DNA of 64,000 bases from Dillenia suffruticosa (Eukaryota > Streptophyta > Magnoliopsida > Dilleniales > Dilleniaceae), in contig JAVTVX010000034.1 of NCBI GenBank assembly GCA_033439265.1, positions 11,377,001 through 11,441,000 of the forward strand, in the 5' to 3' direction. The notes beneath the pieces were generated by a model. It saw only the letters and a program-made list of their open reading frames with translations. It was not told where the DNA came from and made no database searches. Each line of letters starts with the position of its first letter. The stretch's first letter is position 1. A program made the position numbers and the translations under genes. This document shows positions 46,953 to 59,329 of this stretch, one piece after another.

Positions 46953-48210
46953 ATTTTTTAGGCCCTTTTACCATAAGGGACAGGACAAGTACTTCACTTC
47001 AGGGTGTTGTCCCTTCGGTGCCGGAGATATTTTACAACAAAAATCCTTTATTGGTCCCCAAGAGAGAGCAATGATCCCAACTCCCCTTTCCTAAGCTAAT
47101 AATCTCATGTTTGAATTTCTGTGTAACCCAAAAACACAAAAATCCCTTATTGACATCAACAGTGACTATATATACTACTACTACTACTAGAGTTAGGGAT
47201 GAGCCATTATATACAACCCGTCTATACAGAATAATACACGATATTCTGAAATCTTCTTTTCTCTTCACAAACATACTCATGAACACTAGATTAAAGTGAC
47301 GAAAGAATAATATGGTCCTTCATAATTTCAAGGGCGTGTTAAATTAGGAGCAGGTTTTGATAGATCCACAAATGCGTTGTTCGTATAAATGCGTGTCGAC
47401 GGAAAACCTTAGTATTGTGGTCCTGAAGCGCATGCCTGAGCTTTTCAGATAAAGGGCAATCCCTCGTGATCATCATCAGAATCTTGAGATAATAAGCCTT
47501 TAAAGGATAATAATAGCAACCTCTTTTCCTTTGCTATAGGAAAGAAACATACAATCAAGGTGTAGTTTATAAAAACTTTAAATTCAAATTTTATATATAA
47601 AAAAAATATACAGATAAGAGTTTTATCCCTTAAAATTTTAAATCGATTCGAATTGAATTTAATCCAATATAATGTGATTGTTAGATATACTGATACTTTA
47701 TAAAAATAAAATAATAATAAAAGTAGAATTCATGCAATTGTAACTTTGTATTTTAACCCCTTTTTTTTGCAAATATATGAAGGTGAAGGTTGGCTTTCTT
47801 GTATTTTGGATTATAATAGCCTTATGGCCAATTAGTTTGACTCCAACAAATGTATACTGTAGGTATGTGCGTGTGTGAGATAATCCTTTATACCCTTATA
47901 ACGTATCATAAAGATATATTATTTCTTCACCATAAATTAATCTTAAATCCAATGGTTGTATATGCAGTTTCTTATTAATATTCTGAAAGCTTCACAAATC
48001 GTAATTAATTCCCAATTTTAATAACTCATACTCCTTTAATGCCAAGCTCTCTCTCACCTTCGGTAAGTAAGGAGAATAGAATGTATTAAATAGAAACTGC
48101 CGCAGAAAAATAAGGGCTCCCGCCCAATATAGAGAGGGCACTTGCGCTGAAAGCATCAGTGAGAATAAGAAGACAAGCCCCCGCCGAACCCAAATCTGAA
48201 GGCAATCTAT
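46953..48210. other. Intergenic sequence without recognised genes
   Basis: It contains a (TAC)n run at about 47174-47189, T/A-rich runs and copy 2 of the dispersed repeat (47928-48026). The minus-strand open stretch at 47992-48219 could not be tied to any family. Confidence 0.5.
47928..48026. repeat. Dispersed repeat, copy 2
   Basis: Related to 26798-26890: same order of AATCTTAAATCCAATGGTTG, TATATGCAGTTTC and TTTTAATAAC blocks, with an extra TTAATATT insertion. Confidence 0.6.
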
Positions 48211-48835
48211 CAGTGGCAAAGCAAGGGAGGCGAGGGGACAATTGCTAATTTTAAATATTGTCCCCTTAATTGTTTAATATTGTCCTCATAATAGTAATTG
48301 TGCCCCTCTCCAACAATCATAATTTCTAATTTTTATTATTTTTATTTTTTGTTAATTTAATTTTGATAACATAATATTCACCCAATATTCATTATTATGT
48401 TAACAGAATATTTATTATATTTTGATATAATATTGAGAACATATTTGTTCTGTATAACACAACATATTAACCACAACATATTGACCAACATTAGGGTTAG
48501 AAACAAGCGGCTTCCTGCATCTAAAACATATCGAAAAATATATATAATATTTCTTGATTTCTCTCTCTCTTTTTTTTTTAAATAATTGTTTCACGTTTTA
48601 AAATTCAAATTGAAAAAATATTTAATTACTGGGTCAATGGTGCAATTTATTTACAACGTTATTATTATTATTTTTTTTGTTTTCATCACTGATAATCGAG
48701 TACTGTGGGATCTAGTTTAAGGATTAACTCTCCGAAATCCTTTTTCGCTATTTGTAAGGTTGAAACTCGAGACTTCTAGTTAAAAACATACAGTACCTGA
48801 TCACTTAATACAAAAGAGTTTGGTTATATGCAACA

Positions 48836-48840
48836 TTATG
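48836..48840. repeat. Target-site duplication TTATG, left copy
   Basis: Identical to 54160-54164, flanking gypsy E exactly. Confidence 0.9.
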
Positions 48841-49036
48841 TGTAACAAATATAGCTTAGTTAGGTAGTTAGAGTTGCAACTACCATGTAACTGAGCTAAC
48901 TGAAGTAATAACTCACTGTAGAAGTTAGTTAGAATGACAAACTATGTATTAATACTTGTAAATGTAACAGACGAAAAGAGGAATAGCAAGTACCTTCTCA
49001 GTCTTCTCAAACTTCTGCCTCTCTTTCTCTATCTGT

Positions 49037-49067
<31 letters not shown>

Positions 49068-49257
49068 TCTCTTTTCTTTCTTCTATTCTTTTCCCATTCT
49101 ATATTCTTAACATTCTTAACACCAGTTCGAGCTTAACTTCCATTGATCAATCCATCTTTCAACCTCCTTTGGCCTCTAAAAGTTACCGGGAATTGAGTTC
49201 CTCTCCGCAGTCGACTTATCCTTCAGCTGTAGGTTGACTTCTTGAAAATCTGTTACA
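48841..49257 (+). repeat. 5' LTR of gypsy E
   Basis: It starts TGTAACAAATATAGC and ends AATCTGTTACA, 417 bp, nearly identical to 53753-54159. It contains a (TC)n(TA)n tract at 49039-49068 that differs in the 3' copy. Confidence 0.9.
49039..49068. repeat. (TC)n(TA)n microsatellite in the gypsy E 5' LTR
   Basis: Dinucleotide tract whose TA part is almost absent in the 3' LTR, which has CT repeats there instead. Confidence 0.85.
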
Positions 49258-49261
49258 AATT

Positions 49262-49273
49262 TGGTATCAGAGA
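49262..49273 (+). other. Primer-binding site of gypsy E
   Basis: TGGTATCAGAGA, four bases after the 5' LTR, matches the initiator-Met tRNA complement. Confidence 0.85.
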
Positions 49274-49300
49274 AGATTCTTGATCCTTAGAAGGTTATCC

Positions 49301-50434
49301 ATGGCAGAAGGAACAACTCAAGAAGCACGAAACCCGTGTGCAAGAATTGACTCTTGAGTGTAAAGAAAATCATTCCCGCCTAGACAAAAAGATAGAAGAA
49401 TTGAAAGAAATGGTGGCTAACCTGGGAGCTAAGATAGATAGTCTTAGTAAACCAACTTATTCAGATAAACATGAAGGAATAAATGTGCAAAGGGGATTAT
49501 ATTCTCCAATATTACCTACCCCTAGTGAAGGAAGAATGCGAACAGAAGGAGAATCACAAGTAATCAAGAAAGACACCAACAGTAGAGGGATGATTCCTAA
49601 TCCTCCAAGGATTGAACTACCAATCTTTGCAGGAGAAAACCCTCATGTATGGCTATGAAAATGTCAAAAAATTTTGAGTGTGTATCATATACCCAATCAT
49701 CAATGGGTTGATACAGCTAAAATGTATCTAGAAGGTAAAGTGGATTTTGGTACCAAGGATTGAAGCTGACCAAGAAGGAGGTTTGTTGGGAAGAGTTCTC
49801 AAAGATGTTATGCCAAAGGTTTGAGAACAAGGGTATGCAGGATGAGATAGAGGAATTCAACAAGCTGCAGCAAAAACGAACCTTAGCAGAATATCAAGAA
49901 AGGTTCGAGGAATTGTGGGCCAATATGCTGATCAAGAATCCAATTCTTCATGAGTCATATTTCATTTCAAGTTTCATCAGTGCGCTAAAAATGGAAATTA
50001 AGTCTATGATTAGGATAATGAAACCCACAACGCTTTTACAAGCCTTTGAAATTGCTGCATTGCAAGAACAATCGTTGGAATTGGTAAAGAAAAGTAGATC
50101 TTCTGGTTCAATCATTCAGCAGGAAGCAAACATTCGTAAGAAGCCACAGTGGGAGTATAACAACAATGATAAGATGTCGAGATTATCTTCACAGGATATT
50201 CATTATAGGAGAAGTAACAACTTATGTTTCAAATGTGGTGAAAAGTTTACACTGAGACATCAATGTAAGTTTAGTCACTTGAACTTTATTTTAGCAGCAG
50301 AAGAATGGGAGGAAGAAGAGACTACCTTGGAAAAGGAAGGGACAAGCAACACTCATGAGGAAGCACTGGAGTATCTTTATGTGCTTTATCCAATTCAATG
50401 TATAGACAAACCATTGCATTATAGGGAACAATGA
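49301..50434 (+). pseudogene. gypsy E gag, interrupted
   Basis: The ATG at 49301 (MAEGTTQEARNPCARIDS) shifts frame within about 20 codons into the main frame (QELTLECKENHSRLDKKIEE, a coiled coil). The retrotransposon gag domain follows (FAGENPHVWL; FSKMLCQRFENK; QQKRTLAEYQERFEELWANM) and a zinc knuckle CFKCGEKFTLRHQC (about 50227-50268). Breaks are a TGA in place of Trp after HVWL (near 49656), a frameshift around 49700-49760, and a stop at 50434. The stop overlaps the next reading frame as ATGA (50431-50434). It would form the particle shell in an intact element. Confidence 0.85.
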
Positions 50435-53400
50435 AAGGAAAAACAGTATCCATCTTGGTGGACACCGGCAGTTCAAATAGTTTCTTACATGAGAGATTGG
50501 TAGAGGAATTACAAATGACTGCAGAACCAGCTGAACTCCTGCAGGCTGAAATAGCAGATGGTAGCAAGATCTCTAGTTCTGCACAAATCAGAGACATGAA
50601 ATGGAAAATACAAAGGTATCATTTCTCCTTTAATTTGAGAGTGATTACTTTGGGAAAGTGGGATATTATATTGGGTATAGACTGGATGTATAACTATAGC
50701 CCAATTACATTTGATTTCAAGAAGTTACAAGTAAGATTTTTTAATAATGAGGATGAAGTAGTTTTGGAAGGGAAGGTAGAACAATCATTACTGAAACTGA
50801 TCAGGGGAAAAGAGACTAAAGAATTTAGAAAACAACTACAAGTTGTATGTCTGTCACACTAAATTCGGAAAGCCAAAACATAAAGATACTAGAAGCCATT
50901 TCTCTGGTTCGGTCTAAGTTTGCAGAAATTTTCTTAGAATCTACAGCAATTCCTCCTGAAAGACAGCAGGACCACTCAATCCCTCTGAAACCAGGCTCCC
51001 AACCATTCAAACTCAAACCATGTAGGTATCTCTATTCTAAAAAATCAGAAATAGAGCAACAGGTACTGAAGATGTTGGATAAACGTCTGATAAGAACCAA
51101 CACTAGTCCATTTGCCTCACCTGTATTGCTGGTCAGGAAGAAGGATAACTCATGACGTTTCTATGTGGATTATAGGCAGCTTAATCGGTGTACTATTAAA
51201 GATAGGTATCCCATTCCTAACATTGATGAATTGTTAGATGAGTTGTATGGTTCCAAAGTCTTTTCCAAAATCGATTTAAGATCTGGGTATCATCAGATAA
51301 GAGTGAAGTCTGCAGATATTGAAACAACAGTATTTCAAACTCACCATGACCATTTTGAGTTCCTTGTTATGCCTTTTGGTTTAACAAATGCCCCACCTAC
51401 ATTTCAATTCTTGATGAATCAGGTTTTCTTACCACACCTTAGGAAATTTGTGTTGGTCTTCTTTGATGATATATTAGTTTATAGTTCTAACATAACTATC
51501 CATGTTCAAAACTTGAGGATAGTATTAACTTTGCTCCAACAGCATCAACTATTCGCTAAGCTATCTAAGTGTGTATTTGCATAACCTCAGGTAGAGTATT
51601 TGGGGCATGTAATTACTGGTAAAGGAGTAAAAATGGACTGTCAAAAGACAGAATGTATATCAGCATGGCTAGTTCCTACATTTGTCAAAGCACTCAAAGG
51701 ATTTCTAGGACTGACGGGCTATTATAGGAGGTTCATAAAAGGGTATGGAATCATTGCCAAACCACTGAATGATTTGCTTAAAAAAGATGGGTTCCATTGG
51801 ATTGTAGAAATAGAAATGGCTTTCAATAAGCTCAAGTCAACTATGTGTACTGCACCAGTGATGAGGTTATCGGATTTCTCTAAACCATTCATTGTGGAAA
51901 CTGAAGCTTGTTCATACGGATGGGGAGCAGTACTTACACAGGAAGGACAACCTATAGCCTACTTAAGCAAGGCTTTAGGACCAAATGGCAGGGGGTTATC
52001 TATATATGAAAAAGAGTTGTTGGTGGTGGTCATGGCTGTAACCAAGTGAAGGCATTACTTGCTAGGACACCACTTTATAATAAGGACAGATCATCAAAGT
52101 TTGAGATACCTGCTAGAAAAAAAATTAACCATGTAATGCAACACAAGTGGTTGACCAAATTACTTGGGCTAGACTATGAAATTCAGTTTAAAAAGGGGAC
52201 TGAAAATAAGGTTGCTGACACTCTCTCAAGAAGAGATATATAGAAGGAAGATCAACAAGAAGGTGGTTCTATTTGGCTATCTCTACAGTAGTGGCACAAT
52301 GGATCCAAGAAGTGATTGACAGCTATAAAGATGATGATGAATGTCAGAGTTTAATAGCCCAGCTGACTTTGCAACCAGATAGCTAACCTGAATTCAGCTT
52401 TCAAGATGGACTTCTGAAATATAAGAAGAGGATTTTGATTGGGTAAGGTCAGAAAATGAGAGAAAAGATAGTTGAGCAATTGCATAGTTTAGTAGTGGGA
52501 GGACATGCAGGTCAACAAGGACATTACAGAGAGTGAAATCTGTATTTTATTGGCCTTTTATGAAAGATACAGCGGTCAAGTTTGTGAGAGAATGTGATAT
52601 TTGTCAAAAAAACAAATATGAAAATGTTCCTTACCCAGGTCTACTATAGCCATTGTCTATTCCTTCACAAACTTGGTCTTAAGTGAACATGGATTTCATC
52701 GAAGGGTTACCTAAATCTGAAGGATACAATACCATCTTAGTTGTCATTGATAAACTTATAAAATTCAATCACTTCATCACCTTACAACACCCTTACTCAG
52801 TAACCAAGGTAGCACAAGTATTCTTAGACTTGATTTTCAAATTGCATGGATTGCCTGACTCGATAATCACTGATAGAGATAGGATTTTCACAAGTCTTTT
52901 TTGGCAAGAGATGTTCAAGTTAATAGGGACATAACTTAAGCTTAGCAGTACTTATCACCCCCAAACGGATGGACAAAGTGAAAGACTCAATCAGTGCTTG
53001 GAATGCTACCTCCGTTGTATGTCTTCTTATAGACCAGTACTATGGGTTCAGTGGTTGAGTTTAGCTGAATGGTGGTACAACACCGACTTTCATCACAGTC
53101 TTCAGATGACTCCTTTTGAGGCTTTATACGGCTATCAACCTAGGCAAATTCCTCTAGGCCCTTATATGGACTCTGCAACTCGAGCAACTAGGAACTTTAT
53201 AAAAAATAAGCAATCCATGATTCAAATACTTAAAGACCATTTGACTCAAGCTCAAAACAGAATGAAATTATATGCAGACCAGAACCGTTCAGAGAGGAAA
53301 TTTCAGGTAGGAGATTGGGTCTATTTGAGGTTGTAACCTTACAGACAGCAGTCTATTGAGTTGAGGAAGCAGCTTAAACTCTTTTCTAAATATTATGGTC

Positions 53401-53720
53401 CTTTTCCTGTCATAGCTAAAATTGGGAAGGTAGCTTATAAACTCAGACTTCCTACAGGTTTTAAGATATATCCAGTTTTTCACGTTTCATTACTGAAGAA
53501 GTTAGGATCACACCAAGTTGTTATGCCTATTTTACCACTATTAGGTGCAGACAAACAGGCTCTTGTTGAACCTGAAGTTATATTGAAAAGAAGGGTCATC
53601 TGGAGGAATAACCAACCAGTAACACAAGCCTTGATTTGCTGGATTAACCTCAGTCCAGAAGAGTCTACCTGGGAAGATTGGGATTTTATTAAAACACATT
53701 TTCCAAATTTCCATCCTTGA
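50431..53720 (+). pseudogene. gypsy E pol (protease, RT, RNase H, integrase), interrupted
   Basis: The aspartic protease has ILVDTGSSNSFLH (50452-50490). RT (about 51000-51580) has [27 protein letters not shown] and the catalytic FDDILVYS (51461-51484). RNase H follows (51860-52240; ETEACSYGWGAVLTQEGQPI, IIRTDHQSL, NKVADTLSRRD). Integrase has HAGQQG/CDICQKN zinc residues (about 52500-52610), NMDFIEGLP, ITDRDRIFTSLFW and DGQSERLNQ. The C-terminal chromodomain-like block (53570-53720) has WRNNQPVTQALICWINLSPE. Breaks are a frameshift near 50850, stops replacing Trp codons (TGA near 51153 and 52047), TAA near 51582, several stops between 52243 and 52680, TAA near 52933 and TAA near 53334. Catalytic residues are mostly retained. 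Confidence 0.9.
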
Positions 53721-53734
53721 GGGCAAGGATCATT

Positions 53735-53751
53735 TCGAAAGGAGGGGAAAC
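53735..53751 (+). other. Polypurine tract of gypsy E
   Basis: CGAAAGGAGGGGAAACT immediately precedes the 3' LTR. Confidence 0.75.
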
Positions 53752-53752
53752 T

Positions 53753-54159
53753 TGTAACAAATATAGCTTAGTTAGGTAATTAGAGTTGCAACTACCATGT
53801 AACTGAGCTAACGGAAGGAATAACTCACTGCAGAAGATAGTTAGAATGACAAACTACCTATTAATACTTGTAAATATAACAGACGAAGAGAGGAATAGCA
53901 AGTACCTTCTTAGTCTTCTCAAACTTCTGCGTCTCTTTCTCTATCTGTTCTCTCTCCCTTTTCTCTCTCTCTCTATATTCTCTTCTCTTTCTTCTATTCT
54001 TTTCCCATTCTATATTCCTAATGCCAGTCTGAGCTTAACTTCCATTGATCAATCCATCTTTCAACCTCCTTTGGCCTCTGAAAGTTACTGGGAACTGAGT
54101 TCCTCTCCACAGTCGACTTATCCTTCAGCTGTCGGTCGACTTCTTGAAAATCTGTTACA
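53753..54159 (+). repeat. 3' LTR of gypsy E
   Basis: It is 407 bp, TGTAACAAATATAGC to AATCTGTTACA, nearly identical to the 5' LTR. TTATG (54160-54164) follows as the target duplication. Confidence 0.9.
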
Positions 54160-54738
54160 TTATGACTATGGTGTAATCTATTTCTGGGGACAATGGTTTC
54201 ACCTTTTATATTTACTGTTTCTTATTGGCCATGAAAGAAAAAAAATAGACAAAAAATTATTAATATCTAATCCAATTTGAATTTTAATTTTTTTTTTCAC
54301 CTTATCTTTTTGTTTGATTTGGACTCCCGTCAATTTGTTGAATGGAATATACCAACTCCACTTTCCTAACCCTCACCTTTTATTTTTTGTCCAATCTATT
54401 TTTTCTGGATAATAGTCCTTTTAAAATTCAAATTCTAATAAATATCTAATTATTGGAATATACTTTTTATATTTCCAACAACATATACAATTTGGAATTT
54501 TTAAAACCTTTCTCACTTCTCTATTTTTCTTCCAACGAATTTCTTTCTTTTTAAAAAAATTAAAAAAATGTTTTCAAGTAAAGAAAAATAAAAATTACTT
54601 TTTTCTAAGTTTTCAATTTTAATATTTTATATTTTAAAAAATTATTTTTTATATTTACTATATGTTTCATATATATATATTTATATATCTACATATATAT
54701 ATTTTGCCCATTGAATGTAATTCGTGACTCCGCCTCTG

Positions 54739-54949
54739 AATCAATCCAAAAAGTGCCTATTACTCCGGCAAAAGGAGTAAGTAAATGCTGCTTCTCATTG
54801 TGGATGAGACCACCTGTGCCTCAAAAGATGTGTACTTTAATGATTAAGTAATTACTAAGCTTAGAAATGAGCCAGATATGAACTTTTTATTTTGGTTCGT
54901 TTTTTCAAATGCTTAATCTGGGAGCTAATTTTGGTTTAGTACTTCATAG
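54739..54949. other. Short spacer between the hAT-like element and CACTA F
   Basis: About 210 bp with no supported feature. Its last three bases TAG (54947-54949) are the target duplication of CACTA F. Confidence 0.5.
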
Positions 54950-54984
54950 CACTACAAAACAAATGTACTATTCAGACGGACGAA

Positions 54985-55690
54985 AACCGTTTGCTAAACA
55001 TATTAAAACCGTCAGCAAAACTTTCTCCAGCGGATATACTTTCAGTCGGCTATACACCAGTCGGGATAGATCTATCTCGACGGTTTGATGGCCGTTGAAG
55101 CATGTAATTGATTTATAATGACGGTTAGAAAAGTATTAGTAAAAATAGTATCTTTTATCATTGGTTTCAAAATATCGGTAAAAATTATTATCTTTTATCG
55201 TCGATTATCACATGTGTTAAGAAATATTACTATCTTTTATGATCAGTTACTACAACCGTTAAGAAATGTTACGATCTTTTATTGTCGATTACCATTTAGT
55301 TATCATATGTTAGTATAAGTTACTGTTTGTATTATCGGTTACCACAAAAGAGGAAAAATTACTGTTTTTATCGGTTAGAAAATGTTAGTATAAGTTACTA
55401 TAGGTCACTACAAGATTACTATAGATTACTACATGTTACTGTCGGTTGCCACGGTCACTGTCGATTACCACATGGTTACTAATCGTCATGGTTACTATTT
55501 TGTACCGTCGATTACACAAGCGTCAGAAAATGTTACTCTCTCTCTTTTATCATCATATTATGTTAGAAATATTATATTTTTTATTCTTTGTTATTACAAA
55601 TTACAAATGTTAAAAAAAATTATTATTTCGGTTACCACTAAATTACTGCTCGTTACCAATGTTACCATATGAAATATCAATAGTGACGGT
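54985..55690. repeat. Left subterminal repeats of CACTA F
   Basis: There are many short units of AACCGTC, TATCGGTTA, ACTATCTTTTAT and GTTACYATCGGTTA type. Together with the right-end AACCGT/ACGGTTT words (62575-62695) they form the expected subterminal binding region. Confidence 0.65.
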
Positions 55691-57479
55691 TTCTTTTTTT
55701 AAAAAAGATGATAGGTAAATTAAAACACTGAAAAATAAAGAAATTATAAAAATAATATAAATATTATAAGAATTGTAATTGATACAAACTAAAATGATTG
55801 ATACATATAAGACAAAAAAATAGAAAAAAGATTACATGTCTCACAACTACATATCTTCTGAGATGTTCCAAACAAAAAATATTCGGTACAGTTTCTGAAG
55901 GCATCTTTGTCCACAATCGCAATTTTTGATCCATAATGTTTCGTAGCAATCTGTTCATTAAAAACCAATAGTAAATTAGTGAAATCATTATAAATAATAA
56001 ATAATGAATGTAAATGAAAATATTACCAGAGAAGTAAGCAGAGAGCGTTTCCTTTTTCTAAATCTAAAACATTTTGATAACATTGATATTTATATTTCTT
56101 CACAACTGTTCAAAATAAAAAATTAAAAATGATATTTTAACTTTAAATCTCAAATTAAAATAAAAATAAGATATTTATTTTAAAAACCTGAATAACATCT
56201 TGGATGATTGAGTTTGTTCGACTGAACTTATTCTTTCTTGGAATAGTTGTGATTCTTCATACAATACTTATCCGTCGTTCGTCAAGTCTTTCAAATACCA
56301 AATGTGATTAACTTTTGGTAAATTTTACAAAAATATGAGTGAGAGGTTTAAATTGGTTAGGGGAGAAAAGCTTGCAAGGAAAGAATAGAGAGATTTTGAT
56401 TGTGGAACTTTCGCCCACATATAATTTATACTATACAATTTTTACAAACAAATTTTTAAAACTCCGCTTTTGCGCTTTTTCTCCCGCTTCTTTTTTCGTT
56501 ACCGCATTTTTTCTCCCACCTCTCTTTTCATTACCGCGTTTCTTAATTTTTCACATGTGTCTTTCATGTGTGTTTTGAAAAAATCACTTATAATTTTTAC
56601 TATTTATTAACAAATACTTACTAATTAGTTACTATATTTGATTAATATTATATCTATTTGATTAATCAAAAATAATATATATTATTTATTCGATGATAAT
56701 AAACTTATTAATATTATTAATTTAAATAATGCAATGATATGAAATTAATAATTTATATAATATAGTATTATAGTTTTGAAAATTTATTGAGTATAATTTG
56801 AAAATATGACAATATATTGTAATTATATGTAATTATGTAATTAATTATATTGGTATAATTAATGAAAATTACTAAATTTTTTGGTAGAAATTGAGTTTCA
56901 AATTCAATCACAATTTATAATTACAAAGTATAAATAAAAATTTAATCTTTTATAGACACTCCATAATTTCCATATACACAACTTTCACATATTACAAACA
57001 CACACATACCACTAAATTCAACCACTAATATTTCACATGTAACATTATTTAAAATTAGTATAGTGTACTTCAATTTGCACATATTGGTTTTTTGACATTC
57101 TAAAAATAATTCATGAAACTTATTTTCATCCACATTAAATGTATGAGAAGTTGATTTATCTATTATCATGTAAATTTATAAATGATTATGTAAATCTATG
57201 AATGAATCATATATGCCAAACATATCATGTTCAAAAAATAATCATGTAGTTGGATATATTAGATCCATATAAATTTTTATTACTTTCTTCATGAATACAT
57301 TTATCCCCGGTATATAGTGCATTTTTATCTTTTGTAAGTTTAATTTTATCTCATTTTACCTTTTTTTTATTATTATATCATTAATTTTATTTTGTAATTT
57401 TTGTGTTTGATTTTTTTGTATTTTCATTTATGTTAATATTATTTACTACACTTATACCAATTGTACCACTTATTATAAG

Positions 57480-57670
57480 AATATCATTTGTTACCGGTTG
57501 TTACTATTTGTTACCACTTGTTACCATATATTATATTGTAATACACTATCACTTGTTACCGATTATTATTATTTGTTATCACTAGTTACCATATATTATA
57601 CCATGATACACTATCACTTGTTACCTATTGTTATTATTTATTATTACTTGATATCACGTGTTATACCATG
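57480..57670. repeat. TTACCACTTGTTACC-type tandem repeats (about 75-bp unit)
   Basis: About 2.5 copies of a unit containing CACTTGTTACC, TTATTATTTGTTA and CCATGATACACTAT, degenerate, inside CACTA F. Confidence 0.65.
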
Positions 57671-58126
57671 ATACACTAAATAAAATAGAAAAAAAATATA
57701 AAAATATAAAATGATTGGATAATGTGTAAACAGAATTACATTTCCTACGCTAAAATAAAAAACTTCGGATTTTAATCCATAAAAAAATATTTTAAAGTTT
57801 TCATTTGAGACAAGTCAAAAGTTGTAAGAAAATAATATCATGTACAAAATTAGACAATAAACTCCACTAACAAAATTAATTAACAATAATATTTAAGAAA
57901 ATAATATCAAGTTATACAACATTATCAACTAACAACATCTTTCTCTTCTCTTGTGCATTAGTTGTACAGCGCAATCACTACTTGCTCAATTACTATTGTT
58001 AACACTTAGGCGCCAAGACAAAATTAATGTTGTTAGGGGTCGAGATAAAATTTATGTTGCACTAACAACATTATTAACATTATTTTGTACAATATTATTA
58101 ACATTATTCTTGATAGATATATTAGA

Positions 58127-58151
58127 TATATATATATATATATATATATAT
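58127..58151. repeat. (AT)n microsatellite
   Basis: About 12 AT dinucleotides. Confidence 0.9.
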
Positions 58152-59329
58152 TAATCTAATTAGATGAATATTAAAGTAACCAATATTAAAAAATACACTT
58201 GTTGTCATGCCACATGCTTAGGTTTATTACCCATTGATTCATTCATCTGCTAATATAAAATAGTTTAAATTAATGCAAATTTTTTACTTCAATTTTGTGA
58301 AAGGCAGTGCATTTTCAATAATAAGATGGTTTGTTTAATTTTGTCAAAACCACGACATTATCTTGTAATCATATTGTAATCATCTTGTAAGCATATTGTA
58401 ATGAAACAATGAATTTTATATTTATATTATGGTAAATTGGTTTGATTTCGTTAATATAAATATAAATAAATTTAACGATTATGTCAATATATTTTTTTTT
58501 ATTTTGGCGCGCTCCACCAATATATTCCTCCCATTTTGGAGTGCGAGGGCACCCCGGGCGCGTAACAAAAGTTAAAGTGCTGGTTGTTTTGAATAAAACT
58601 TCAAATTAGGTTTTTGGGCAAAAAGTTGAGTTTCAGAAAGTTAAGTTTTGAAAAGAAGAGCCTATACAAATCATCTATTTTTTAATCACATAACTCTAGA
58701 AAAGGCAAATAGTAGAATCAAATAAACAATTTGAAATTTCTTCACCAATAAAAAAGAAAAAAAATTACAAGAAAAAATTTTTTAAAAAAATTGCAAAACA
58801 AAAATTCATGATTTGTAATTATCTTTATTAATATTATATATTTTGGTAAATATTTTTGTTTTCTTTTTTTTTTTGTAAATTTATAATGTAAAATGCAAAA
58901 TAGAAATCATAACACTTTTTTCTTTTTTTATCTTTATTAAATTTGTAAATTAAATATTTTTAGAATTTATATAAAATTATATAATATTGATAATTAATGT
59001 ATTATTACCAATATATTTCTTATGTTCCTCCATTTTGGGGTAATAGTGGAACAGAAAAAAAAAGAATGAAAAAAAGAAGAGTGAAGCGTAAAGAAAAAAT
59101 TGAAATAAAAAAAAAGGAAAGAAAAAGAAGAAGAAACAAAAAAAAAGTTAAAAAAACGGAAGGATGAAGGTAAAAAAAAAAAACAGAAAACAAAAAGAAG
59201 AAAAAGAAAAAAAAATTAAAAAAAAGGAAGGGTGAAATGTAAAAAAAAAAAAACAAAAAAAGGGTAAATACGTGAAAAAATAAGTTAAAAAAAAAGAAAC
59301 TAAAAAAAAAGAGGGAGGAATAGTAGTGC

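Larger units (their letters stand above)
48841..54159 (+). mobile_element. Ty3/gypsy retrotransposon 'gypsy E', chromovirus-like, complete ends
   Basis: The element is 5.32 kb, with LTRs 48841-49257 and 53753-54159, a primer site, gag, protease, RT, RNase H and integrase in gypsy order, a C-terminal chromodomain-like block, a polypurine tract and a perfect TTATG duplication. Small size, short LTRs and the ending STWEDWDFIKTHFPNF fit the Reina-like chromovirus group; that lineage is inference. LTRs are close to identical apart from a CT/TA-repeat length difference, suggesting relatively recent insertion. The coding region is nevertheless broken by several stops and frameshifts. Confidence 0.9.
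48211..54738. mobile_element. hAT-like non-autonomous element interrupted by gypsy E
   Basis: The left end CAGTGGCAAAGC (48211) and the reverse complement of the right end, CAGAGGCGGAGTC (54738), resemble the CAGTGGCGGAGC termini of plant hAT-type elements. Without the 5.3-kb gypsy insertion the element is about 1.2 kb, AT-rich and without a transposase frame. The left subterminal region has GGGGACAATTGC...TATTGTCCCC inverted repetition. The expected 8-bp target duplication is not clean (CAATCTAT versus AATCAATC), so this is a probable rather than proven call. Confidence 0.45.

Noticed and set aside
46070..47094. Plus-strand open frames at 46070-46444 and 46750-47094
   Set aside because: The first runs through a CT microsatellite. 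The second has no family similarity and no supporting gene structure.
47992..48219. Minus-strand open frame of 75 codons with a GC-richer segment, ending at the hAT-like left terminus
   Set aside because: It may be a fragment of a disrupted host exon, but no family could be recognised and continuation across 54739-54900 could not be established.
55764..56330. Exon-like minus-strand stretches inside CACTA F (for example around 55860-55960)
   Set aside because: They could be captured gene exons, but no family was recognised and splice signals could not be confirmed by eye. They are mentioned only as a search target.
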